A model generated the notes under the pieces. It saw only the letters and a program-made list of their open reading frames with translations, was not told the origin of the DNA and did no database searches. From positions 1,054,001-1,118,000 of the forward strand of contig NZ_CP162023.1 in NCBI RefSeq assembly GCF_041320275.1: 64,000 nucleotides of DNA, read 5' to 3'. Numbering within the stretch: the first letter of the stretch is position 1; every line of letters starts with the position of its first letter. Positions 50,577 to 58,268 of the stretch are shown here, piece after piece. Both the position numbers and the translations under genes were made by a program. The DNA comes from Mumia sp. Pv4-285 (lineage in GTDB: Bacteria > Actinomycetota > Actinomycetes > Propionibacteriales > Nocardioidaceae).

Positions 50577-52427
50577 GTGAGCGTTCCCCGCACCGACGCC
50601 GACGTCGAGTTCTCCGACTACGGATCCATCATCCGTCGTCGGTGGGTTCTCGTGGTTCTCGGCCTGGTCGCCGGTGTGGCTGTCGCGGTTCTCGCGATCG
50701 CCCTCATCCCGAAGACCTACACGTCGACCGCGTCCGTCATGGTGCAGCCCACCGGCCAGGACGGCACCGTGGCCAACGGGCGCACGTCCACCCCGATCAA
50801 CCTCGACACCGAGGCACAGATCGTCAAGTCGACGGTCGTCTCGCAGCAGGTGATCGACGCGCAGGAGAACCCGATCGAGACCGACCCGCGTGCCCTCGCC
50901 AAGCACGTCATGGTCACCGTGCCTCCGAACACGTCCGTCCTCAACATCTCGTTCTCGGCGTCCACGCCGGAGGACGCCCAGGCGGGCGCCGAGCAGTACG
51001 CCGAGACGTACCTCGCGAGCCGCAAGGCTGAGGCGGAGAGCCGCATCGATGCCGAGGCCCGGTCGATCCAGGCCCAGCTCGACACCTTGCAGGCGAGGCT
51101 CAAGGCGCAGTCCCAGCGGATCGCGCGACTGCCCGAGAACTCTCCCGAGCGCGTGTACGAGATCTCCCAGCGCGACCTGCTGGTCGACCAGATCGCGGCA
51201 CTCAACTCCGAGCTGGTCCGGCTCACGTCGACCGAGATCATGCCTGGCGACGTGATCACCGAGGCGCAGACACCGACGACGCCGACGAGTCCCAACATCA
51301 AGATCCTGGGCGCGAGCGGAGTGCTCGCCGGGTTGCTCGCCGGCCTGCTGATCGCCGTGGTGGTCGACCGGGCCGACAAGCGGGTCCGTGACCGTCGTGA
51401 CCTCGAGCGTCTCGGCCTCGACTCGCTGGTCGCCCTCGTCGAGGTGCCTGCCGCGCGCGACGTCGGGGGCGTGGTCGGGACCGGCCGCGGCACGGAGTCG
51501 CTCCGCCAGCTCCGCAACGCGCTGCTCGCACGCATCCCGGAGCAACGAGCCGTCGTCCTCGTCGCGGGAGCGTCCAACGACTCGACCGGGTCAGCCGTGG
51601 CCGTGAGCCTCGCTGCGACGCTCGCGCGCAGCGGCGTCGACGCGCTGCTCGTCTCCGCCAACTCCGTCCACTGCGCGGTCACCGACGTCCTCGGAGACAC
51701 CGATCGTCCCGGCCTCGCCGACATCCTGCACGGCAGGGTCGACGCGCCGAGCGCGATCGTCGACGTGCCGCAGGTCCCGGGTCTGCGGGCGATGTCCGCG
51801 GGTTCCGACGGCTCCTTGTACTCCGAGCTCCTGCAGAGCCACCACGTCAAGACCGTCCTCGGCGACCTGGCAGACCAGGCGTCGGTTCTGGTGGTCGACG
51901 TCGCACCGACCGGAGCCAACGCCGACGCACAGTCGCTCGCCGCGATGGGCGCAGGTGTGCTGGTGGTGGCGAGCGCTCAGCGCACGAACCGCGCCGAGGT
52001 CGTCGACGCGATCGATCAGCTCCGGCACGTCTCGGCGTCGATGCTGGGTGCCGTCGTCGCGGCTGTCCAGCCCGAGCGAGAGGCCAGCGTCGGTGGCCTC
52101 GCGACGATCACCGTCGACGAGGACGACCACGCGCACGGCGCGCACGAGCGCGTCGAGCGGGAGGACGAGGGAGCCGACGAGTCGCTGCTCGTGACGACGC
52201 TGGTCGACGTACCCGCGATCCGCGAGACCGACCTGGGCGACCCTGTGGCGACCGGTGCCCCTGCGGTCGAGGGGGCGGACGGGGTCGACGACGAGCTCGA
52301 GGACGACGAGGACGAGCAGCGTCCCGTGTACATCCACCGCACGGACGCCGAGCGCCCGACCAAGAAGAGCCGCTACTCGTTGTCACGGTCGGGCGCAGCG
52401 TCCCCGCCGGGGCGCGACAACGGCTGA
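50577..52427 (+). CDS. Wzz/Wzc-like chain-length protein with degenerate P-loop
   Basis: A 616-residue protein laid out like an actinobacterial Wzc/CapAB fusion: Wzz domain with helices at about 23-44 and 246-264, a periplasmic coiled coil (145-215), then a cytoplasmic MinD/BY-kinase-like domain (305-500). The P-loop position reads VAGASNDSTGSAVAVSLA (about 329-346), with no lysine, and the Walker B-like segment is VLVVDVAPTGANADA. No tyrosine cluster is found in the long acidic C-terminal tail. It probably controls chain length without kinase activity. AGGAAGG precedes GTG 50577. Confidence 0.85.
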   Translation: MSVPRTDADVEFSDYGSIIRRRWVLVVLGLVAGVAVAVLAIALIPKTYTSTASVMVQPTGQDGTVANGRTSTPINLDTEAQIVKSTVVSQQVIDAQENPIETDPRALAKHVMVTVPPNTSVLNISFSASTPEDAQAGAEQYAETYLASRKAEAESRIDAEARSIQAQLDTLQARLKAQSQRIARLPENSPERVYEISQRDLLVDQIAALNSELVRLTSTEIMPGDVITEAQTPTTPTSPNIKILGASGVLAGLLAGLLIAVVVDRADKRVRDRRDLERLGLDSLVALVEVPAARDVGGVVGTGRGTESLRQLRNALLARIPEQRAVVLVAGASNDSTGSAVAVSLAATLARSGVDALLVSANSVHCAVTDVLGDTDRPGLADILHGRVDAPSAIVDVPQVPGLRAMSAGSDGSLYSELLQSHHVKTVLGDLADQASVLVVDVAPTGANADAQSLAAMGAGVLVVASAQRTNRAEVVDAIDQLRHVSASMLGAVVAAVQPEREASVGGLATITVDEDDHAHGAHERVEREDEGADESLLVTTLVDVPAIRETDLGDPVATGAPAVEGADGVDDELEDDEDEQRPVYIHRTDAERPTKKSRYSLSRSGAASPPGRDNG

Positions 52428-52437
52428 CCTCACCGAC

Positions 52438-53892
52438 ATGAGCGTGACCGGGGCCGTTCCCGCGGGGCAGACCGCGGCGCTCCCGCCCCCACGGCCGCGC
52501 CGGCTGGGCCCCGCCTGGCCGCTGATCGTGCTTCTCGCCGGCTACCCATTGTTCTGGGTGGCCGGGCTGTCGGCCTTCGCGCTCCCGGTGATGGCTGTCC
52601 CCATGGCGGTCATCCTCTATCGTCGGCGCCCGCTCAAGCTCCCGCGCGGCTTCGCCCTGTGGGCGCTCTTCCTCGTCTGGAGCGTGTTCGGAGTGTTCCT
52701 CCTGGGGATCAATCCCCAGGGTTTCGTGCCTGGCGCCGCGGGCGGGCGGCTGTTCGGGTTCGGGATGCGCGAGCTCTCCTACTTCTCGGTCACCATCCTG
52801 CTGCTCTTCATCGGGAACCTGTCCGAGAAGGAGCTTCCGCAGAGCAGGCTCGTACGCCTCCTCGGGGTGTTCTTCGTGACGGTCGTGGCCGGTGGTCTCC
52901 TGGGGATGCTGGTGCCCCAGCTCCAGTTCACGTCGCTCTTCGAGATGTTCCTGCCAGGGTCGATCCGTTCCAACGACTTCGTCCAGAGCCTCGTCCATCC
53001 GCGCGCGGCGCAGGTTCAGGAGCTCCTGACCGACGCGACCCCGCGCCCTGCCGCGCCGTTCAGCTACACGAACGCGTGGGGTTTCCACCTCACGCTGCTC
53101 GGCGTCTGGTTCGTGGTGGCGAGGTTCTTCCTGAAGGGTTCCCGGGCCAAGCTGTTCTCGCTGTTCGTGCTCGTGGCGGGCTTGGTCGTCCTCGTCTACT
53201 CGCTGAACCGTGCGGCGTGGATGGGGGTCGCGGTCGCCGTCGCGTACGTCGCCATCAGGCTCGCGCTCCGCGGACGCCTGGTGATGGTCGCCTCGCTGGT
53301 GTTCATCGGCGCGATCGCCGGTGGTGCCGTGCTGGCCACGCCGCTCGGCGAGGTGGTGAGTGCGCGGCTCGAGAACGGCAAGAGCGACAACATCCGTGCG
53401 TTCACGACCGAGAAGGCGTTCGAGCTCTCGGCGCAGTCCCCGGTGGCCGGCTTCGGCACCACGCGTTCGACGTTCGGGTCGTCCTCGTCGATCGCGGTCG
53501 GCAAGTCCGCACAGTGTCCGGCATGCGGCAACGCCTCCATCGGCATGAACGGCTACTTCTACATGCTGATCGTGACGACCGGGTACGTCGGTGCGGCTCT
53601 GTTCTTCGGTTTCGGCGCCCTCCAGGTGTGGCGCACCCGATCGATATGGTCGCCCGTCGTGGTGGCGGGCAGCACAGTCATTCTCATGACTGGCTTCTAT
53701 GCCTTCTTCTACGATGGTGCGACGTGGCTGCTGGTCCCGTTCGCGACGCTCGGAATCCTGTGGCGTGAGGAGCGGGCAGCAGCAGTAGCCGTTTCCGAGG
53801 GAGTCGAGGGTGTCCGTGGTGGAGTCGAAGGCGTCCCCGTCCGGCGGCAGGGCGACGGTCGAGCGACTCTTCCCGCACCGTCTCGCGACTGA
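52438..53892 (+). CDS. Wzy/O-antigen ligase-like polymerase
   Basis: A 484-residue polytopic membrane protein with about eleven helices and one large extracytoplasmic loop (about 300-365) holding RLENGKSDNIRAFTTEKAFE and SPVAGFGTTRSTFG, the pattern of the O-antigen ligase/polymerase (Wzy/WaaL) family, whose large loop carries the catalytic Arg and a G-x-G. A pair of cysteines (QCPACGN) is unusual. It likely polymerises lipid-linked repeat units. The hydrophilic C-terminus overlaps the next gene by 83 bases. Confidence 0.85.
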   Translation: MSVTGAVPAGQTAALPPPRPRRLGPAWPLIVLLAGYPLFWVAGLSAFALPVMAVPMAVILYRRRPLKLPRGFALWALFLVWSVFGVFLLGINPQGFVPGAAGGRLFGFGMRELSYFSVTILLLFIGNLSEKELPQSRLVRLLGVFFVTVVAGGLLGMLVPQLQFTSLFEMFLPGSIRSNDFVQSLVHPRAAQVQELLTDATPRPAAPFSYTNAWGFHLTLLGVWFVVARFFLKGSRAKLFSLFVLVAGLVVLVYSLNRAAWMGVAVAVAYVAIRLALRGRLVMVASLVFIGAIAGGAVLATPLGEVVSARLENGKSDNIRAFTTEKAFELSAQSPVAGFGTTRSTFGSSSSIAVGKSAQCPACGNASIGMNGYFYMLIVTTGYVGAALFFGFGALQVWRTRSIWSPVVVAGSTVILMTGFYAFFYDGATWLLVPFATLGILWREERAAAVAVSEGVEGVRGGVEGVPVRRQGDGRATLPAPSRD

Positions 53893-55015
53893 CCCCGCGT
53901 CCGCCTCCGGTGGCCCGGAGAGCCGGTCCTTCGTCGCGATCCCGAGCGAGGCGAACGCCCGCCTGATCCTGCCGGCGGACCCGCGCCTCGCCGCGGTGGC
54001 GCTCCACCGCGCGCGTCGCCCGGTCAACCGTCGGAGCCGGGTCACGACCACGGCCGTGAGCGCACTCCTGAGGCTCGGCGCCGGCAGACTGCTTCCCGGT
54101 CGGATCCAGGCCGACGGCACGGACTCGATCGAGACCCTCCTCGCCGACGTCGTCAGATCGCCCGTGAGGATCGGGATCTTCCTCGGGCCTCCGCGAGCGA
54201 ACCGCAAGCCGGTCCTGCAGGTCCTCAGCCCCGACGGTGAGCTGCTCGCCATCGCCAAGGTCGGCACCAACCCGCTCACGGCGAGGCTGGCGACGGCAGA
54301 GGCCGAGGCGCTCCGACTCCTGGCAGCGGCACCGCTGCGCCACACCGTCGTCCCGACCCTGCTGGGCCTGCACACCTGGCACGACCTCGTCGTGATGGTC
54401 CAGTCGCCGCTCCCGATCTGGGAGCAGGGCATGCGGGACGACCCCGCACTGCGACGGCGGGCGATGCTCGAGATCGCGACCTCGCAGGGCGTGACCCGGC
54501 TTCCCTGGTCCGACTCCGAGCACCGGCGTGCGGTCGACCTGACCATCGAGCGCATCACAGAGCCTGTGGTCGCGGGTCTGATCCGTCGGGGCGCCGACCA
54601 CGTGCTCGAGAGCGCTCGCCAGGTCGACCTCGGGGCCTGGCACGGCGACCTGACCGCCTGGAACCTCGCCTGCGCCGGCGACCAGGTGCTGGTCTGGGAC
54701 TGGGAGCGCTTCTCGACAGGGGTCCCGGTCGGGTTCGATCTCCTGCACCACCACTTCCTCCCGTCGCTCAAGGGCGAGCCGTCCGCGCGCGCCGGAGCCG
54801 GAGCCGCGCTCCTCGACGACTCGCCCGGCCTCCTGCGCGGGGTCGTCGACGACCCGGAGGACGCCCGCACCGTCGCGCTCCTCTATCTGCTCGAGATCGG
54901 CGGCCGGTTCGCCGTCGACGGCCAGGCCCGGACGGGGACCGCGGGCGGCGACGTCGTCGAGTGGCTCCGCCCCGTCATCGACCTGCTCGACCGAAGGAAG
55001 GCCACCCATGGCTGA
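53810..55015 (+). CDS. Phosphotransferase (APH/choline-kinase fold) in the EPS locus
   Basis: A 401-residue protein with a protein-kinase-like fold. The catalytic loop is GAWHGDLTAWNLACAGDQVL and the metal site is VWDWERFSTGVP; the N-terminal lobe has LAIAKVGTNPLTARLATAEAEAL with the ATP-binding Lys and Glu. Relatives phosphorylate small molecules such as sugars, choline or aminoglycosides; in this setting a sugar or lipid substrate is more likely than a drug. The start is uncertain (GTG 53810, 53816 or 53819) and overlaps the upstream gene. It overlaps the next sulfotransferase by eight bases. Confidence 0.78.
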   Translation: MSVVESKASPSGGRATVERLFPHRLATDPASASGGPESRSFVAIPSEANARLILPADPRLAAVALHRARRPVNRRSRVTTTAVSALLRLGAGRLLPGRIQADGTDSIETLLADVVRSPVRIGIFLGPPRANRKPVLQVLSPDGELLAIAKVGTNPLTARLATAEAEALRLLAAAPLRHTVVPTLLGLHTWHDLVVMVQSPLPIWEQGMRDDPALRRRAMLEIATSQGVTRLPWSDSEHRRAVDLTIERITEPVVAGLIRRGADHVLESARQVDLGAWHGDLTAWNLACAGDQVLVWDWERFSTGVPVGFDLLHHHFLPSLKGEPSARAGAGAALLDDSPGLLRGVVDDPEDARTVALLYLLEIGGRFAVDGQARTGTAGGDVVEWLRPVIDLLDRRKATHG

Positions 55016-55877
55016 ACGCGGACCGATCGCCCAGTGGATCCACGGACGTGCGCGCAGCGCCAGCGCCGTCGCGGGGAGGATGACGTCCTCCGTCCGCATG
55101 ACGCCGCAGTTCCTCGTCGTCGGCGCCCAGCGGTGCGGCACCACCTCGCTGTACAAGACGCTGGTCCAGCACCCCGACGTCATGCCCGCGGGACTGCACA
55201 AGGGGATCCACTACTTCGACACCGCGTACGGCAAAGGCTGGTCGTGGTACCGCGGCCATTTCCCGACGACGTACGCCGCCCGGCGCAAGGAGCGTCGCAC
55301 CGGCACTCCGCCCATCACGGGGGAGGCCAGCCCGTACTACATGTTCCACCCGCTCGCGCCGGCCCGGATCGCGCAGGACCTCCCTGAAGCGCGGGTGATC
55401 GTGATGCTCCGCGACCCGGTGGAGCGTGCGTACTCGGCGTACACCCACGAGCGTGCCCGCGGGTTCGAGCCCGAGACCTTCGAGAAGGCCCTCGCCCTCG
55501 AGAGCCAGCGCCTGGCCGGGGTCGAGCTCGCGTTCGAGCGCGACCCGCTCCACCACTCGCTCGCGCACCAGCACAACGCGTACGTCGCCCGGGGCCAGTA
55601 CGTCGACCAGCTGGAAGCACTCGAGAAGGCGCTCGGACGTGACCGGATGCTGGTGGTGGACAGCGACGACCTGTTCGCGGACTTCGCCCCGCAGTTCCGT
55701 GAGGTGACCGAGTTCCTCGGGTTGAACGCCTGGCTGCCGGAGTCGTTCCAGCAGCGCAACGCTCGGCCGCGCCGCGGGCTGGAGGGTGAGCTGCGCGAGC
55801 GGCTCGAGGCGCACTTCGAGCCGTACGACCGTCGGCTGGCGCAGTGGTGGGGGCGCACGCCGAGCTGGCGCCGATGA
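55008..55877 (+). CDS. Sulfotransferase (heparan N-sulfotransferase-like)
   Basis: A 289-residue PAPS-dependent sulfotransferase. The 5'-phosphosulfate loop is VVGAQRCGTTSLYKTL (about 37-52), the 3'-phosphate site is MLRDPVERAYSAYTHE (133-148), with ITGEASPYYMFHP between, as in the NDST/HS-sulfotransferase group acting on polysaccharides. It should sulfate the repeat unit or polymer of this locus. Overlaps with the genes on both sides (8 and 4 bases) put it firmly in the operon. Confidence 0.92.
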   Translation: MAERGPIAQWIHGRARSASAVAGRMTSSVRMTPQFLVVGAQRCGTTSLYKTLVQHPDVMPAGLHKGIHYFDTAYGKGWSWYRGHFPTTYAARRKERRTGTPPITGEASPYYMFHPLAPARIAQDLPEARVIVMLRDPVERAYSAYTHERARGFEPETFEKALALESQRLAGVELAFERDPLHHSLAHQHNAYVARGQYVDQLEALEKALGRDRMLVVDSDDLFADFAPQFREVTEFLGLNAWLPESFQQRNARPRRGLEGELRERLEAHFEPYDRRLAQWWGRTPSWRR

Positions 55878-57433
55878 CCGAACGACCGCTGACCGACCAG
55901 GGATCGAAAGAGGCATCGTCCGGTGGCTCCGACATCTCCGGTCTCGCTCGTCGCGGTCTGCTGAGCCTCGGCGGCGCCGGTGTCAGCGCAGTCGCCAGCT
56001 TCGTGCTCATCGTCGTCGTCACCCGCAGCTTCGGGAAGGAGACGGCGGGCTACCTCTTCTCGGCGACGTCGCTGTTCGTGATCGCCGAGAGCCTGTGCGC
56101 GCTCGGGACGGCGACCGGCATGGTCTACTTCATCGCTCGGCTGCGCGCGCTCGGGCGCGGCGACGCGGTGAGGGCCCTCATCGGGGTCGCGGTGCGACCG
56201 GTCGCGATCGCCTCGGTCCTGGCCGGGACAGGCCTCTTCCTCGCTGCTCCCGCCCTCGCCGAACAGCTGGGCTCGGGTGGCTCGACAGCGCAGGCCACCC
56301 AGTTCATCAGGGTCGTCGCCGTGTTCCTCCCGTTCGCGACCTGCTACGACGTCTTCATCGCGGCCACGCAGGGCTTCCACACGATGACGCCGACCGTCGC
56401 GCTCGAGAAGGTGGGCCGCCCTGTCATCCAGCTCGGGGCACTGGCCGTCGCGGGAGCCTTCGGTCTCGCCTGGCTCCTCCCGTACGCCTGGGCTGCGCCG
56501 TACCTCGTCGCGCTGGTGCTGGTCGCTGTCTGGCTGGCGCGTCTCGTCCGCCACGACGCTGCCGCCGAGAACGCCACGAGCGACCGAGCCGTCACCACGG
56601 GGGCGTTCTGGCGCTACACGGCCCCGCGCGGCATCGCGAGCGCCGCCCAGCTGAGCCTGCAGAGGCTCGACATCGTCCTCGTCGCGCTCTACCTCGGTCC
56701 GGCGGAGGCCGCGATCTACACGGCAGCGACGCGGTTCGTCGTGCTCGGCCAGCTCGGCAGCCAGGCCGTCGCGCTCGCGGTCCAGCCGAAGTTCGCGGAG
56801 CTCCTCGCTCACGACGACCGCGTCAGCGCCCGACAGGTCTACCGGACGACCACGGCGTGGGTGATGGCCGTGACGTGGCCGGTGCACCTCGTCGTCGCCG
56901 TCCTCGCTCCGGTGGTCCTCAGGATCTTCGGTCCCGGGTACGACAGCGGCTGGTCGGTCGTCGTCGTCCTCGCACTGACGATGCTCTTCGCGACGTCCTG
57001 CGGCATGGTGACGATGCTCCTGGTGATGGCGGGGAAGACGACCTGGAACCTTCTCAACGTGCTGGTGGCGCTCACGGCGAACCTGGTGCTCAACCTCACC
57101 CTGATCCCGGTCTGGGGCATCTTCGGCTCGGCGGTGGCGTGGTCGGTCGCGATCGCGTTGAGCAACGCGCTCCCGCTGTTCCAGGTGAGACGGGCGCTCG
57201 GTCTCGACCCGTTCGGTCGCGGTTCGGTCGCCGTGGCCGGCCTCGCGACACTCTGCTTCGCGGCCGTGCCCGGCCTCGGATGGCTGCTCGGCGGTGATCC
57301 GGTCCTCCTGGTCGGACTCACGGTGGTGGGGGGCGTCCTCTACGCGGTCGGGCTCTGGTTCCTCCGCGGCGTGCTCGAGCTGGACGGCCTCGTCGGGTCG
57401 ATCGCGGGGCGGCTGCGGCCACGGCGGGTCTAG
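55874..57433 (+). CDS. Polysaccharide flippase (Wzx-like, MOP superfamily)
   Basis: A 519-residue protein with about 12-14 helices in the MOP/Wzx pattern, starting GLARRGLLSLGGAGVSAVASF. Internal motifs include LYLGPAEAAIYTAATRFVVLG and TTAWVMAVTWPVHLVVAVLAP. It should flip lipid-linked repeat units across the membrane for polymerisation by the Wzy-like protein. ATG 55874 overlaps the sulfotransferase stop (ATGA). Confidence 0.9.
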   Translation: MTERPLTDQGSKEASSGGSDISGLARRGLLSLGGAGVSAVASFVLIVVVTRSFGKETAGYLFSATSLFVIAESLCALGTATGMVYFIARLRALGRGDAVRALIGVAVRPVAIASVLAGTGLFLAAPALAEQLGSGGSTAQATQFIRVVAVFLPFATCYDVFIAATQGFHTMTPTVALEKVGRPVIQLGALAVAGAFGLAWLLPYAWAAPYLVALVLVAVWLARLVRHDAAAENATSDRAVTTGAFWRYTAPRGIASAAQLSLQRLDIVLVALYLGPAEAAIYTAATRFVVLGQLGSQAVALAVQPKFAELLAHDDRVSARQVYRTTTAWVMAVTWPVHLVVAVLAPVVLRIFGPGYDSGWSVVVVLALTMLFATSCGMVTMLLVMAGKTTWNLLNVLVALTANLVLNLTLIPVWGIFGSAVAWSVAIALSNALPLFQVRRALGLDPFGRGSVAVAGLATLCFAAVPGLGWLLGGDPVLLVGLTVVGGVLYAVGLWFLRGVLELDGLVGSIAGRLRPRRV

Positions 57434-57491
57434 ACGGGGAGTTGCCGCATTCTTCAGCGGCGTGGTCGGTCGTCTCGTTACGCTGACGCGC

Positions 57492-58268
57492 ATGTCCAGT
57501 CGCGCCACCCGCTCAGCTCTCTCGTACTCGCTCGTCGGTCTCGCGCTGCTCATCCTGGTCACCAAGGTGCACGCGATGGCCCTCCCCAGCGGCATCGCCT
57601 CGCAGATCGGGCACAACAGCGAAGCACTCGCCTTCGCCCTGCTCGTGTGCGCCGAGATCCAGTTCTTCCGGCCGTGGGCGCTCGGCCGTCGATTGGCGTG
57701 GCTGTGGACGGTGCTCGGAGCCGGGATCCTGTTCGCGGCAGCGTACGGGCTGCTCCAGACGGGCTGGACGTCGTCGGTGGTGACGCTCAACGAGCCCATC
57801 GTTGGCGCAGGCTTCGTGCTCCTCTACATCATGATCCCGCGGCCGTTCCGGTTCGCGCCGCTCGTCTCGCTCGCCATCTTGGCGTTCATCGTGATCTTCT
57901 TCGACACGGCGTTCGTCCTCGACCAGGCCGAGAGCCTCGTGCCGTTCCTCATCGCGCCGCTCGCCCTGGACGTGTTCGACCGGACGATCCTCGAGCCGGA
58001 CCAGCCCGACCGCCCGGTGCTGAGGGTGGTCTGGATCGGAGTGCTCGCCGTCGTCGGCCTGGCCTTCATGGCCTCCGCCCCGTGGGCGCGAGAGGACCTG
58101 GAGGGCTGGTTCCGGTACGGCATCGACTACGGCCAGCGCGCGTCCGAGGCGTACTGGGGCTGGATCCTCGTGCACGCCTACTTCGCCTACGTCCTCGGTC
58201 GCCTCTGGCACCCCGCCTCCGGACGGACCGCCTCGACGACTCGAGCGGATCGCCTCGAGGCGCGATGA
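57492..58268 (+). CDS. Polytopic membrane protein of unknown function in the EPS locus
   Basis: A 258-residue membrane protein with about seven helices (SYSLVGLALLILVTKVHAM; LWTVLGAGILFAAAYGLLQ; IVGAGFVLLYIMIPRPF; LVSLAILAFIVIFFDTAF; VVWIGVLAVVGLAFMASAP; WILVHAYFAYVLGRLWHP). It shows no family motif I recognise. ATG 57492 lies seven bases after TACGCT (57479-57484), so it likely has a leaderless promoter in the middle of the locus. Its stop overlaps the ATG of the sulfotransferase-glycosyltransferase fusion (ATGA), which suggests a joint task. Confidence 0.75.
   Translation: MSSRATRSALSYSLVGLALLILVTKVHAMALPSGIASQIGHNSEALAFALLVCAEIQFFRPWALGRRLAWLWTVLGAGILFAAAYGLLQTGWTSSVVTLNEPIVGAGFVLLYIMIPRPFRFAPLVSLAILAFIVIFFDTAFVLDQAESLVPFLIAPLALDVFDRTILEPDQPDRPVLRVVWIGVLAVVGLAFMASAPWAREDLEGWFRYGIDYGQRASEAYWGWILVHAYFAYVLGRLWHPASGRTASTTRADRLEAR

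Noticed and set aside
52108-54870. 920-codon minus-strand open frame across the EPS locus
   Set aside because: The plus strand carries recognisable Wzz-, Wzy- and kinase-like proteins over the whole stretch; the opposite frame is a shadow.
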